A stretch of DNA of 64,000 nt from Myxocyprinus asiaticus (GCF_019703515.2 NC_059372.1:12403992-12467991); one strand, 5' to 3'. Counted from the first letter of the stretch, positions 34,010 to 46,185 are shown. Program-made: numbers and translations. The notes: generated from the sequence alone by a model not told the origin.

Positions 34010-34305
34010 GTATACTTCGTCTTTATGTTTGCCGTTCTGTCTCGCACATGGGTTGAGCACTAAGCCTTTCAATGTATACTCTTTTGACCTTAAGCCCATA
34101 CAGACTTGTTCAACGCATGCGCACTTTGATGGCTTTGTGGTACTATTTTAGCCTAGTCAAAAGGCAGGCACATGTGCTGATGATGTGCAAAGATGTGGAA
34201 TGTCTAGAAAAAACATGCTGCATGCGGACAATCTGCGCAAACTGTGCTGACGATTACATTTGCGTGAGATGTACCGGCACACAAAAAAACGAAGTATACT
34301 TTGGC
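34010..34305. mobile_element. MITE with AGTATACTTCG inverted ends (family C)
   Basis: The left end GAGTATACTTCGTC (about 34018) is the inverse of the right end AACGAAGTATACTTTGG (about 34288-34304). The CG-rich interior has no ORF of note. Copies of the same family occur at 57591-58318. Confidence 0.6.
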
Positions 34306-34781
34306 CACTGCATATCTTCAAAGGTTTTATCTTCTCAAAATCACAGTTGATGGTTTGTAACCTTTTGGCTTGGGCCTTGTCCACACATACGTTTTCCACT
34401 TCCTAACATAATTTTCCAAAGTACATGTTACTAGAGAGTGTTTTCGATTGTCTCCATTTTCGGTGGAGGAAAACACCATTGCAGTGTTGATGAGAGATGT
34501 AATTGTGAAAGTAGATCATAGTCCTGGTGACTTGCAAAGGGTTACGGTCTGAAATCATATCCCGAAATGTTAGAAAGGAAGCTTTGAGACCAGCCACATT
34601 ATGTTCCTTAAGGAATTTCATCATCAAGATTAATGTCAAGGCTTTGCTGGATCAAGTTCAAAAGCAATATTCACAATAAATATGCTACATAATACCATAA
34701 ATAGCATTTGTCTGTTGATGAAGAATCCTGCTTCACTTATCTACGTTTATAAGTACAAAGGCACATACTTGGAGCTTGGTC

Positions 34782-34787
34782 TTTATT
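34782..34787 (-). promoter_or_regulatory. Candidate polyadenylation signal of chst13
   Basis: AATAAA on the minus strand, about 275 bases after the chst13 stop codon. The position fits a short 3' untranslated region. It would leave about 2.8 kb between the 3' ends of the two convergent genes. Confidence 0.5.
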
Positions 34788-35060
34788 TACCGAAGCCAAA
34801 GGAATAACAGCCAGTATTTCATGAACTTTCATGGGATGTAACACCCCTGCCAGCGGTAATCTCTTCACAGTGCTGAATTTCGCCTCAAGGGAGTGAGGGT
34901 GACACCACATTCAAGGTTCATCCTCTACTGGTTCCCTCAGGCAGTTCACTCAAATCCAGACACAAGAGTGAAATTTAATCGTCAGTGCACACAAGACTCA
35001 AATCCATGTGCAGATTGAAGACGAAGACTTAGAATCAGTTGAAACATGTTGTGCAAACCC

Positions 35061-35906
35061 TCATCTCAACTTCAAGTATGCCGGCACAGAGTAGTTAAAC
35101 AGTAAGAAGTCCATTCGGTAGAGGTTAAAGAGTTTCTTCTGGTAAAACGGACTGATGTTGTCGAAGAACTTGGCAGCCATGTCTCCTGTGGTTCTGGTGC
35201 TCTTGGAGGTGGCTGGAAATTTGACCTCTCCGTCAGCATCTGCTAGCTTTAGAATATAGCGTGAATCCTGCTCTAGAGTCTCGTATTTGCCCACCACATC
35301 ATAATGGATCAAACAAGGGTGGCAAAGCGAGTGAACCCTCTCCCAGTGCTCATTAAAAGGTTCTTCTCTCTGAGTCTGGGGGTCTACTAAATAATACACG
35401 AACTCCTCAAAAGAGACATCGTTGCCTTTTTCTATTGCCTCGGGTTGGGGGTCCTCCCGATGCCTGCGGATGATTTTGGTTCCGTAGCGTTTATGGAACG
35501 CTGTGTTGTAGCTACGTGTGAACTTGTTCCGGTAGGCAGAAACTAGTCTCTCAAAGGGCTCGCGAACAAAGATAAACTTTAAGTACGTGCGTAGGCGCTT
35601 GTTGATCTCGGCCGTGGAATACTCCGAGAGTGAATGTAGGTTGCCCGCCACGTGAGCCTCGTTGGCTGGAATAGCTAGTGGTTCGCGATAGCGACCATCA
35701 CCCGTTAGTACCATCATCACACGCTTCCAGTTGGTGCATGCCACTTTGGGGACATAGCAGTACAGCAACTTGTGTTTATCGTCCACTATGAGGTGTCGGA
35801 GATCCTCCGGGCTGAGTACACGTCTTTTACGAGTATGCGTGCGACAAGTTTCCTCCAGGAGTTCGCGACGGCCCTGTAGAGTGGCCTGCACTGCAGACTG
35901 CTCCAG
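35061..35906 (-). CDS. chst13: chst13 catalytic exon
   Basis: 281 codons plus TGA, starting after a good minus-strand acceptor (CCTTATATCCTCCAG). In exon numbering, the PAPS 5'-phosphosulfate loop PKVACTNW is at residues 53-60 and the 3'-phosphate motif [14 protein letters not shown] at about 113-126. Conserved EEPFNEHW, the CHPC pair of cysteines and two N-glycosylation sequons (NIS, NYS) near the C-terminus fit the family. The frame is fully open with no damage. Confidence 0.95.
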   Translation of the reverse strand: MEQSAVQATLQGRRELLEETCRTHTRKRRVLSPEDLRHLIVDDKHKLLYCYVPKVACTNWKRVMMVLTGDGRYREPLAIPANEAHVAGNLHSLSEYSTAEINKRLRTYLKFIFVREPFERLVSAYRNKFTRSYNTAFHKRYGTKIIRRHREDPQPEAIEKGNDVSFEEFVYYLVDPQTQREEPFNEHWERVHSLCHPCLIHYDVVGKYETLEQDSRYILKLADADGEVKFPATSKSTRTTGDMAAKFFDNISPFYQKKLFNLYRMDFLLFNYSVPAYLKLR

Positions 35907-38900
35907 CTGGAGGATATAAGGACAGGAAGAAGTGGTATAGGAAAAAGAAAGTGAAGATGGGGAGGTTAAAGAACATATCAAGCATTGAACAGTTCTTGCC
36001 TTGAATGACAGTCCAGTGCATTATGCAATGGAATAAAAAACAAAACAGGGATGGGCACAGGTACCTGGGTACTCACAAGAATGTTTGAGCATGAAAACAA
36101 CTACACACAAATGTGTCAAAAAGTGGTCTAATATTTAATTTAGAATTTGTTTACAGCTTATTTTTTTTACCTTGCGACCCAATTCATTAGACAGCAATTT
36201 GCGTTATCAAAACGGACGCATTCTTCCGTTCAAATACTGGTAGACAGAGCAAAGTTCCCCAATGGAACATAAATGGAGGGGTCTTGAGACATTTTTATAA
36301 GTGATTTTTAAGGCACTATTTAAAGGAAAGAACTAATTTAAAAAACAGAACTAAAAAGGCACAGTCACATACCTTCGCACTGTGAAATACAGCAGTTAAA
36401 GATGGCGTGGGCGGATATTGAGCGTGTGTGAAACCAACAAAAATATAATTGTCAAGCAGCCTCTTTTCAATGCTGCACTTTATAACCTTGTCCATTTGTG
36501 AATATTCTAAAATGATATCCTTGTCCATTGTGAATATTCAGTGTAGCTGTGTACAAAGCACAGCCCAGACAGAGGTCACTGCCAAACCATGCAACCGCCC
36601 ATTGGTCAACGCAAACAAATCATCAAACTTGAACTCTAAGTGAAATCCACGAGGAGAAATTCTTCGCCACCGGAAGTCCATCGTGTGAAACTCACGATTG
36701 CACAGATTCCCATTGAGATGACTGCATTTCGCCTGCGGAATTTCACTATGCAAAGGTATGTGTGACTGTGCCTTAATTTGAATTTGACAAAATCTTTAAA
36801 GTATGATCATGGCACGAGATGCTGAAAAAGCATCAGTATAAAAAATGTTAATAAAAAACAAAAATGAGTAATTTGTAAATTATATTTACCCTTTGCTATA
36901 TTGAAAACACAAACTACATATTATGATTTTTTTTCCTTGTGGATTCCATTGTTTTTTGAAAATGTACAGTAATTCCAAATTAATTGAATGCAACACACTC
37001 CAAAAAAGTTGAGACAAGGGCAATTTAGAACTAAAACAATTTAACGAGTTAAAACAAGGCAATGTGAAACAGGAGATGTTAAACAGGTGAAGCAATCATG
37101 TCACAGTATACAAGGAGCCTCCAAAAACAGCCTAGTCCTTCAAGAGCAAGGATCGTTCTAGACTTGTCTATTTGCCAAGTGATGCTTCAGTAAATAATCC
37201 AGCACTTTGAGATCAATGTTCCCCAAAGACAAACTGGAAGGATTGGGTGTTTTCACCCTCTACAGTGCACAACATAGTTAAAAGATTCAAGGAATCTGGT
37301 CAAATCTCAGTGCGTAAAGGGCAAGACGAAAACCATTTCTGAATGCACGTGATTTCTGATCCCTCAGACATCACCGTCTTTAAATATTTCATTCATCTGT
37401 AATGGATATCATGAACATGGGCTTGGGATAACTTTAGTAAACCTTTGTTAGTCAACACCATTTGCCACTGCATCCACATATGCAAATTAAGACTTCACTA
37501 TGCAAAGCAGAAGCCCTACATCAACACTGTCCAGAAGCGCTGCCAACTTCTCTGGTCTCGGTCTCATCTTAGATGGAAAGTAGAACAGTGGAACTGTGTT
37601 ACCCGGGCCAAAGAGGAAAAGGACCATCCAAGCTGTTATTAGCATCAGGTCCAAAAGCCAGTGTCTGTATGGACCAGGGGTGTGTCAGTGCCCATGGCAT
37701 GGGTAACTCGCACATCTGTGAGAACACCATGAATGCAGACAGATATGTACAAACTTTGGAGCAACAAATACTGCCATCCAGCACCGTCTTTTCCAGGGAC
37801 GTCCCTGCATTTTACAGCAGGACAACTTCAAACCACATACTGCCCGGATTACAAGTGCATGGCTGTGTAAGCAGAGAGTGTGGATGCTAGATTGGCCTGC
37901 CTGCAGTCCTGACCATCTCCAATTGAGAATGTGTAGCACATTATGAAGCACACCATACGGCAACAAAGTCCCCGTACAATTATGCAGCTAAAGACTTACA
38001 TAATGGATGAATGGGGGAAAATTCCACTTTCTAAACTTTACAAACTTGTGTCTTCAGTGCACAAATGCTTAATAAGTGTTATTAGAACAAATGATGTTTC
38101 GCAGTGGAAAACACTCGACTGTCCCAACTTTTTTGGAGCATGTTGCAATCATCTGACTTGAAATTACTGTACATTTAAAAAAAAAAAAAAAAAAAATGAA
38201 ATTCACAAGATAAAACATCATATAATGTGTAGTTGTAGTGCTTTCAATATAGCAAAGGGTGATTTTTTATTAGCATTTTTCATACTGTCCCAACTTTTTC
38301 GGAATTGGGGTTGTAGAACAACAATTTAAAAAAACAGTGTAAAAATACTTTAGTACTCTGTAAATGCATCCGTTGTGAACTCAAGACGACAAAATGACCA
38401 AAATGCCCATCCCTACACCAAACAGCAGAACCCAGACCTTCTTGTCCAGATAATCTTTTTTTGGGTGGTTGAAACTGAAATCTACTGGAACTTGTGGCTG
38501 AGAAACAAATATAGGCTTTGACAACTGTGCAGTTATGGAAACTGCAGTACATGCAGGCACATGTATTTGTGTGACATTATGCGATAAGACGGTTGCTCTG
38601 TTTGAGGGAAGTTCGTGTCAAACCATGAGGCACGTGGCAACTATGCAAGAGTAACGTTTTGCCTGAGGGATGATCAACAGATGGCTATGATAATGGAAAG
38701 CATACAAAATGATCTGATGAGCTTGTAGTGATAAACTGGAAGGGTCTTATCTAGACTTTTCACAGAGACCTTTAAAGCAATAATTTAACAAAAAATGAAA
38801 ATCTGGTAATTTAAATCACCTTCATGTTGTTCTAAACCCGTATAACTTTTTTTCTCTGGAACAAAAAAGGATAGGTGGTCACTGCCTGTTTTCATTAAAT

Positions 38901-41900
38901 GCCAGGACATTCTGCAAAATCTCTCCATTTGTACAGTGCATCCGGAAAGTATTCACAGCGCCTCACTTTTTCCACATTTTGTTATGTTACAGCCTTATTC
39001 CAAAATGGATTAAATTAATTATTTTCCTCAAAATTCTACAAACAATACCCCATAATGACAATGTGAAAGAAGTCTGTTTGAAATCTTTGCAAATTTATTA
39101 AAAAAAAAAAATAAATCACATGTACATAAGTATTCACAGCCTTTGCCATGACACTCAAAATTGAGCTCAGGTGCATCCTGTTTCCACTGATCATCCTTGA
39201 GATGTTTCTACAACTTGATTGGGGTCCACCTGTGGTAAATTCAGTTGATTGGACATGATTTGGAAGGGCACACACCTGTGCCTTTATAAGGTCCCACAGT
39301 TAACAGTGCATGTCAGAGCACAAACCAAGCCATGAAGTCCAAGGAATTGTCTGTAGACCTCCAAGACAGGATTGCATCGAGGCACAGGTCTGGGGAAGGG
39401 TACAGAAAAATTTCTGCAGCTTTGAAGGTCCCAATGAGCACAGTGGCCTCCATCATCCATAAATGGAAGAAGTTTGGAACCACTAGGACTCTTCCTAGAG
39501 CTGGCTGCCTGGCCAAACTGAGCGATCGGGGGAGAAGGGCCTTAGTCAGGGAGGTGACCAAGAACCCGATGGTCACTCTGACAGAGCTTCAGCATTTCTC
39601 TGTGGAGAGAGGAGAACCTTCCAGAAGAACAACCATCTCTGCAGCACTCCACCAATCAGGCCTGTATGCTAGACGGAAGCCACTCCTCAGTAAAAGGCAC
39701 ATGACAGCCCGCCTGGAGTTTGCCAAAAGGCACCTGAAGGACTCTCAGACCATGAGAAACAAAGACTGAACTCTTTGGCCTGAATGGCAAGTGTCATGTC
39801 ATGAGGAAACCAGGCATCGCTCATCACCTGGCCAATACCATCCCTACAGTGAAGCATGGTGGTGGCAGCATCATGCTGTGGGGATGTTTTTCAGCAGCAG
39901 GAACTGGGAGACTAGTCAGGATCGAGGGAAAGATGAATGCAGCAATGTAAAGAGACATCCTTGATGAAAACCTGCTCCAGAGCACTCTGGACCTCAGACT
40001 GGGGCAAAGGTTCCTCTTCCAACAGGACAATGACCCTAAGCACACAGCCAAGATAACAAAGGAGTGGTTACGGGACAACTCTGTGAATGTCCTTGAGTGG
40101 CCCAGCCAGAGCACAGACTTGAACCCGATTGAACATCTCTGGAGAGATCTAAAAATGGCTGTGCACCGACGCTCCCCATCCAACCTGATGGAGCTTGAGA
40201 GGTCCTGCAAAGAAGAATGGGAGAAACTGCCCAAAAATAGGTGTGCCAAGCTTGTAGCATCATACTCAAAAAGACTTGAGGCTATAATTGGTGCCAAAGG
40301 TGCTTTAACAAAGTATTGAGCAAAGGCTGTGAATACTTATGTACATGTAATTTTATTTTTCGTTTTTTAGATTTCAAACAAACTTCTTTCACATTGTCAT
40401 TATGGGGTATTATTTGTAGAATCTTGAGGAAAATAATGAATTTAATCCATTTTGGAATAAGGCTGTAACATAACAAAATGTGGAAAAAGTGAAGCGCTGT
40501 GAATACTTTCCGGATGCACTGTATTCCAAGGAAGAACGTCCAGAAAAAGGTGAGTAAATAAGAAAGTAAATAATTCTCTCATCATTTACTCACCCTCATG
40601 CCATCCCAGAAGTGTTTAATTTTCTTCTGCTGAACACAAATGAAGCTTTTTTTAAAAATATCTAAAAATGAAGGTCCTTACAATGCAAGTGAATGGTAGC
40701 CAGACTTTGAAGCTCCAAAAAGCACAAAGTCAGCATAAAATATGACTCCAGTGGTGATATGTGATATAATATGTGTGGGTGGGAAACAATATTTACATCC
40801 ATTTTTCCTATAAATTCTCCTCCCTGCCCAGTAGGTGGCAATCTGCACAAAGAATGTTAATCGCCAAAAACAAAAGAAGAAAAAGGTGAAAGTTAAAGTG
40901 AAGATTTATAGTAAAAAAGGACTTAAATATTGGTCTGTTCTCACCCACACTTATCATATCTATTCTGAAGATATGGATTTAAACACTGGAGTCATTTGGA
41001 TTACTTTTATGCTGCCTTTATATGCTTTTTAAAACCTTCAAAGTTCTGGCCACCATTCAGTTGCAATGTATACACCTACAAAGCTGAGATATCTTCTAAA
41101 AAATCTTTGTTTGTATTTTGCAGAAAAAGAAAGTCACATCTGGATGGCATGAGGGTGAGTAAATGATAAGAGAATTTTCATTTTTGGGTGAACTATCCCT
41201 TTAAAAATGCTGCACTGTTAGATTTTTGCTTTAGAGTCTGATTCTAACAGGATAAGGACTACAAAGCACACATCTTTGACAATGTAGAGCTCAACGTATC
41301 TGTACTGCCATGGAAAATTCACTAAGATGGTGAGTACAACATCCTGAAATCTAAAACCCTACACAGAAACTCCAGCCTAATCAATTTTGTCCTTAAAATG
41401 TTTTGCAATTTAAGAAAACAAGGCTTGGAAAAGTTTCATAATGACTCATTTGTTCCTTTCCAACATACTGCTTTGTTTACAATTTTTGGACAGGCTAAAA
41501 GCTTTTCGCGAAAAACGTGTAAATATAAAATGGTCCTCACAGTTAGTGCTGTGAATTCAGTGCGGGATGCGTTTCATTTAGTTTTGTCAGTTGGTTTGTG
41601 AATGTCTTCGTGAAATTATGATGGTGTAAGCTAATGGTGAGTAAAGTGAGCCGGTTGAGGAATGAGAGGTTGTTTTTTTTTAGCAATTCAATTTCCCCTG
41701 CTGTAAAAAAATGGTCCCTTCAACACCAGGGGCCCGTGGAAAGCACTTTGTCCTCCGTTAACCATCCAACAATTCAAACTCCAAAATTATCTTCAAAAGT
41801 ATTGCCAACTTCACTTTGTCTTATTTAAATACATAATTTATTTTCCTAGGTCAACCTTTATGTGCTTTCGATCAATAAAATACTCACCTGGTAATTTTCT

Positions 41901-41970
41901 TGTAGTGTCTGCAGAGGACTTCGTCTTGATTTAACTGGGAAACTGTTTCCACTCGACAGCTGTTCCGAAG
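35061..41970 (-). CDS. chst13: Carbohydrate (chondroitin 4) sulfotransferase 13-like, partial gene
   Basis: Golgi type II membrane enzyme of the HNK-1 sulfotransferase family, expected to transfer sulfate from PAPS to the 4-O position of GalNAc in chondroitin. Coding exons found: 41970-41888 (83 nt) and 35906-35061 (846 nt including stop), joined in phase 0. Together they give 308 full codons, close to the 341 residues of human CHST13 once a short first exon is added. The catalytic exon has the 5'-phosphosulfate loop [10 protein letters not shown] and the 3'-phosphate motif [16 protein letters not shown]. Its ending [23 protein letters not shown] (broken here: ISPFYQ, then [12 protein letters not shown]) and [11 protein letters not shown] resemble CHST13 more than CHST11. 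The signal-anchor exon was not found. Confidence 0.88.
35907..36959. other. chst13 intron, unrecognised sequence
   Basis: Between the catalytic exon and the first intronic transposon. Contains AATATTCA/TGAATATT-type short repeats around 36490-36545 but no exon or RNA gene that I can support. Confidence 0.45.
36960..38315 (+). mobile_element. Decayed Tc1-type DNA transposon
   Basis: The right end ACTGTCCCAACTTTTTCGGAATTGGGGTTGTAG (38281-38315, split by position) and a copy of the same motif at about 38120 mark a fish DNA-transposon terminus. On the left, CACTCCAAAAAAGTTGAGAC (about 36990-37010) is the inverse. The interior contains transposase-like relics in several frames: [23 protein letters not shown] in 37573-37890 and [23 protein letters not shown] in 37943-38161 (both given in full only by position). 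Heavily mutated, with an A run at about 38178-38196. Confidence 0.6.
38934..40521 (+). mobile_element. Tc1-like DNA transposon, copy 2
   Basis: Ends identical in type to copy 1 (CAGTGCATCCGGAAAGTATT and its inverse), flanked by TA at 38932-38933 and 40522-40523. Length 1588 bp. It lies in the chst13 intron in the opposite orientation to that gene. It has a 9-bp in-frame deletion relative to copy 1 (around 39669) and shares the frameshifting deletion described for copy 1. Confidence 0.95.
39332..40319 (+). pseudogene. Tc1-like transposase pseudogene, copy 2
   Basis: The DNA-binding half is open at 39332-39769. The catalytic half continues in another frame, including 40083-40319 with [12 protein letters not shown] and the natural C-terminus ending TKY. 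The FQQDNDPKH block is present at about 40018-40045. TAA at 39948-39950 interrupts the region where copy 1 reads AAMYRD. The first catalytic Asp block is missing, as in copy 1. Confidence 0.92.
40571..41204. mobile_element. Foldback element, same family as 24394-25010
   Basis: The left arm begins CTCTCATCATTTACTCACCC; the right arm ends with the inverse AAATGATAAGAGAATTTTCA and TTTTTGGGTGAACTATCCC. The centre carries TCCTCCCTGCCCAGTAGGTGG. It lies directly after Tc1-like copy 2 in the chst13 intron. Confidence 0.75.
41205..41887. other. chst13 intron next to exon 2
   Basis: No repeat or RNA gene recognised. The last bases read on the minus strand begin with the donor GTGAGTA of exon 2. Confidence 0.5.
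41888..41970 (-). CDS. chst13: chst13 short coding exon (stem region)
   Basis: 83 nt with acceptor TTGTTTGTAG and donor CAG|GTGAGTA on the minus strand. It completes a codon begun in the missing first exon (phase 2) and then encodes 27 residues ending [13 protein letters not shown]. Human CHST13 and CHST11 have RSPLQ followed by a short linker at the same distance from the catalytic exon, which also begins L-E. The exon is too short to stand out as an ORF. Phase, position and motif agree. Confidence 0.85.
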
Positions 41971-42349
41971 CTACAAACAAAAAATAAATGCAAAGGATCA
42001 GAAATGGCGAAGGAGAATGATAAAAGTTCTAAAAGTAAAACTTTTTGACATCTCATTAGGGTCACGAACTTGCTGTCTGAGATGATAAAATGAGAAATCA
42101 TCTAAAAAAATAATTTAAAACACGTGTCAAATTCGTAGAAATGTGATCTGTTTGTCCATGCTGGTTTCATAATTTTTAGAAAAACATTTATAGCATTTTC
42201 TACAAAAAATAAAATAATGACATTACACATTGAATACCTGTGAGTGTATTCGACATCATTTATTTCAAAAACATATTTTAAAGGTAATATATATATATAT
42301 ATATAAAATAAAAAAAATAAAACACACACATACATATATATATACACAC

Positions 42350-42630
42350 ACAACGATCAGCCACAACATTAAAACCACCTGCCTAATATTGTGTAGGTCT
42401 CCCTCATGCCGCCAAAACAGCGCCAACCCGCATCTCAGAATAGCAGTCTAAGATTTTATTCTTCTCACCACAATTGTACAGAGCGGTTATATGAGTTACC
42501 ATAGACTTTGTCAGTCTGAACAAGTCTGGCCATTCTCTGTTGACCTCTCTCACCAACAAGGCATTTCTGTCCGCAGAACTGCCGCTCACTGGATGTTTTT
42601 TGTTTTTGGCACCATTCGGAGTATGGTCAT
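42350..42630 (-). mobile_element. Tc1-like remnant family B, third copy
   Basis: Starts ACGATCAGCCACAACATTAAAACC-like (split here) and shares CTGACCTCTCTCACCAACAAGGC-type sequence and GAACTGCCGCTCACTGGATG with the 10062-10608 element. A preceding (TA)n/(CA)n tract lies at 42287-42350. Confidence 0.6.
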
Positions 42631-42655
42631 ATCAGCTAAATATTATCATCGCTAC

Positions 42656-44985
42656 TAGTGTTGGGTATGAGTCCACCTAAGTAGAGTCCGAGTCAAGTCT
42701 AAATGAATCTGTTCACAAATCTGAATTAAAATTTTAACCATAAAGTCAACATCAATATTATAAGCTTATTTTAACCTTCACATCTAAGAAACACAATTTG
42801 TCAATATAAATGTAACAAAAACTTGACAAAAACAAACAGACTTAAGTGAAACTTTGTTTGTCTTTACAACCAGGGTTATTACTGATTCAAATTTTAATTG
42901 AGTTTTAATTGAGTTCATGATCAATTTGCCCTTTTAATTTAGTTTAGGATTATCTAAAATTATCCCTATCTAAAGAAATAATAGTCTATACTGAGATTTC
43001 TTTCGGAGTCTCTAGCGCCAGAGCCCTTCTACCAATGAGCCTTCAAGCTTAGCCTAAAATAGCTTAATGTGGTGGTCCTATTGACATTCTATGGGCGGTA
43101 CTGTCATAACACGCTAGTTGACCGTTATGCTCTCTCCTATGATAGAGCCGTAGGTTATTTAATTAAAAGGATTCTGACAGCACTTCACTGTCAGTGATAA
43201 AATGGAGAAAGGAGCTTTGATGTACAAAACAAGCCCAGATGGGACTTGTAAGGTGCATTTTAATTATCACAAAAGCACACCAAATCTTAACTATCACCAA
43301 AACGCAGAATGAGACGTTTTTGTGTGCAAGCGCTCTTCATGTGAAATTCGAAGTGGCGCTCGACACTGGTGTTGACGCTCTGACGCAAATCATGAACAGC
43401 TTCACAATTGCTGTAGGAAAGTGACTAGCCACAGTCTACAGGCAGATTAATATTGTGGAGGAGTTTAAGAGATTTAATGACCATTGCAATGAATTTGCAA
43501 CTAACTAGTTCTTTCAATTAGTCAAACTCCCACTTAGACTATGGGAAACGTTTAATATTACTTGAATTGGTGCCATTTTTGTGCACATCTTTATACTGTG
43601 GAAGGCTTTATTTGGAAAATGTTAATAAAGCATTATATTGTTACATATTGTTTTGTTTTCTTTCCGGTGGTGGAAATAAATGAATTTTGACAAGAAAAAA
43701 AAAAGTATATATATTGTCCGATTTCAGTATTTTCTAAATCTGCAATTAATCGTGATTAACTACAAACAATTATGCGATTAATCGCGCTTAAAATTTTTAA
43801 ATGGCTGACAGCACTACTTTAAATGCCAACCAAATAAAATAACACTGAGCTCTTCTTTAACTGCAAAAACATGGAGAATAATAATATTAGAGTCATACAT
43901 TTAACAAAACTATCCTTCAAAAATGTCAGAGATATGGGCTACAAACAATATATGCATAAGTGTAAATTTATAGGCTACCCGGTTGTGAAAAAAATAAAAT
44001 AAAAATGTCATAACCAACTAAATTCAACTCATTACATGAAGTTTAGCTTCATACACAAACTCTGCCATTGAGTAATAGTCTACATTTTACAGTCTATAAT
44101 TAAACATTCGCTGCCCAAAATATCCTAATATTTTATTGTACATGGCTGAATGTTGTGAATAATGGACAAATGCTGTAAAAGAACATATTTTAAGCAGCTC
44201 GTCAATGCTTTGAAAATAGTAAATTAATAATAAATAGGTGCTGTTTTTCTGTTTAGAGTTGCTGTCTGCTTTAGCAATAACTATTTTTTGACCACTTAAA
44301 AAGTTACACAGTTAATTCATAAAGCTATTATGGACCATTTCAAGCTGACAACACTGAGTGGACCACAAGAGACTACAGAAGCCTACATGTGTGGATACAT
44401 TACACCTAAAAAGACTTAATAGCCCAATATAAATACTATTTTGATATGTTGTTTTTAGTAAACTGTGAGAGGCATCTTGTAGGTGACTAGACACAATTAA
44501 GTTTTTGGTTTGAAGTTCTTAACAACAATGAAACCGTGATGCGAGCACTGTCTTGGCTGCACAAATGGTGCATGCGATTTCAATTGTCAGGTACACGTGC
44601 CGTGCGAAACTGCCTTGCTTATAAAACATTGGCTACATACCTGTCTTTATGTTTTTGTCATGCCAGCCACCTGTTATACAGTAGTCTCTGTAGTAACATT
44701 CAAGCATATTGGTTGACTGATGAGTGTGACTGCTACGTCTATGAGATCGGGAGTGGTACAGCTGTGTTCATTTATTTCTGTTTTTTTTTTGGTTTGTTTT
44801 TTTTCAATGCATCACAAATGCCATGGACTTGGCTGGACACAGAAAAAAAAATCCCAAGTCTCAAAGGCTCGAGTCCGAGTCAAGTCCGAGTAAAAATGGA
44901 TCCAAGTCCGTGTCAAGTCCAAGTTCATTAAAATTGGACTTGTGATTCGGACTCGAGTCCGAACTCAAGAACCCCAACTCTAGTC
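42656..44985. mobile_element. Large non-autonomous hAT-like element with GAGTCC subterminal repeats
   Basis: The left end has TAGTGTTGGGTATGAGTCC and GAGTCCGAGTCAAGTC; the right end (44870-44985) has many GAGTCCGAGTCAAGTCC units and ends GAACCCCAACTCTAG. The ends are inverted relatives. Interior DNA is AT-rich, and around 43740-43800 contains CGATTAATCGCG, a motif seen in other fish hAT-type repeats, perhaps a nested fragment. No transposase found. Confidence 0.5.
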
Positions 44986-46185
44986 ACTAAATTGGCTACC
45001 TGTTAAATTTCATATTCATTTGAAAACTGCTTCTAACTACTTACAAAGCTTTGAATGGTCTAGCTCCACAGTACTTATGTGACCTATCATACTATATTCC
45101 ATCACATTCACTACAATCGCAGAATTCTGGCCTGTTAATAATACCTCGAATATCAAAATCCACAAAAGAAGGTAGATCCTTTTCCTATTTGGCTCCTAAA
45201 CTATGGAATAGTCTTCCGAACATGGTTCGGGACTCAGATACGCTCTCTCAGTTTAAGTCTAGACTAAAGACTCATCTTTTCAGCCAGGTATACACCTAAT
45301 TTATTCATCAACTCATAGTTTTGTTGCATTAGTTAGGTCTGCCGGAACCACTTCTCATATTCTATAAACTTGTTTTAAAACAAATGGCATCTAGGCTAAT
45401 ATTATTCTATTTGTTTCCCTGTCTTAACCTCGGGATACATATCATGAGGTTACATGAGCCTGCCAAATCCTGCCTGATGTCTGACTCCCACTACTATGTG
45501 TTGCTAAGTGATGATGACTAACTGCAGCCTGTGCCAGCCAGATATCACTTCAGTCTACTACGATGGACTTCACAGAGGATGAACTGATGCCAGCACCAAC
45601 CATCAGACACTGCCTGAAACTTGGACTTAAGATGGACTTCACCGGAAATTAACTGCCATAAGCTTCCAGTCGAACTGCAGTGCACCTTACTGACCTCTGC
45701 CTGCATCACCTTGGTCAAAGGATGGACTACACTCTTAAAATGGAATACAAAGATAATTAATAAATTGCAGCCTTCATCAGCCAAATGACTAAGGACAATG
45801 CATCTGTGTGCATTTCTGCAGTTGATTCAGGACGTTAATTCTAAGACTTTAGTCATTAATCTTACAGTTAATCCAAAATCTTTGTTTAAATATTGGCCCC
45901 TAACACTTAAGTTTACTAACTTTAAATCATGACTTGTACTACACATAACTAATACTGGCATTATATACATGCTTACATCTTATGGAGTTTTGTGTTCCTT
46001 GCCACAGTCACGGGCGTCTCAATATAAATATAATTTACTTATTTTTTTTATTATTTAAGGTGCCATTTACAATGTTTTTTATTAAACCACACTATTATGA
46101 CTCAAAGACATTGCAGCTTCTTTTTCTGTTAAAGCATATTTTTCTGTTTTTGTGTGCTATACAAATAAAAATTATTTGACTTGAG
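44986..46185 (+). mobile_element. 3' end of a LINE with reverse transcriptase C-terminus
   Basis: The frame 45051-45299 encodes LNGLAPQYL-type sequence followed by GLLIIPRISKSTKEGRSF, LAPKLWNSLPN and LKTHLFSQ, the common C-terminal end of a fish LINE reverse transcriptase ORF. About 0.9 kb of 3' untranslated sequence follows to GCTATACAAATAAAAATTATTTGAC at about 46155-46183. The 5' part of the LINE is missing, as usual for truncated insertions. Confidence 0.75.

Noticed and set aside
35061..35906. Assignment to CHST11 instead of CHST13
   Set aside because: CHST11 was considered because of similar core motifs, but the C-terminal and PEDLRH segments resemble CHST13 more. A phylogeny would be decisive.
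35061..35981. Reading the chst13 ORF from the Met at 35981
   Set aside because: The first 25 codons are intron: a pyrimidine tract and AG acceptor lie just before 35906, and the upstream exon joins there in phase.
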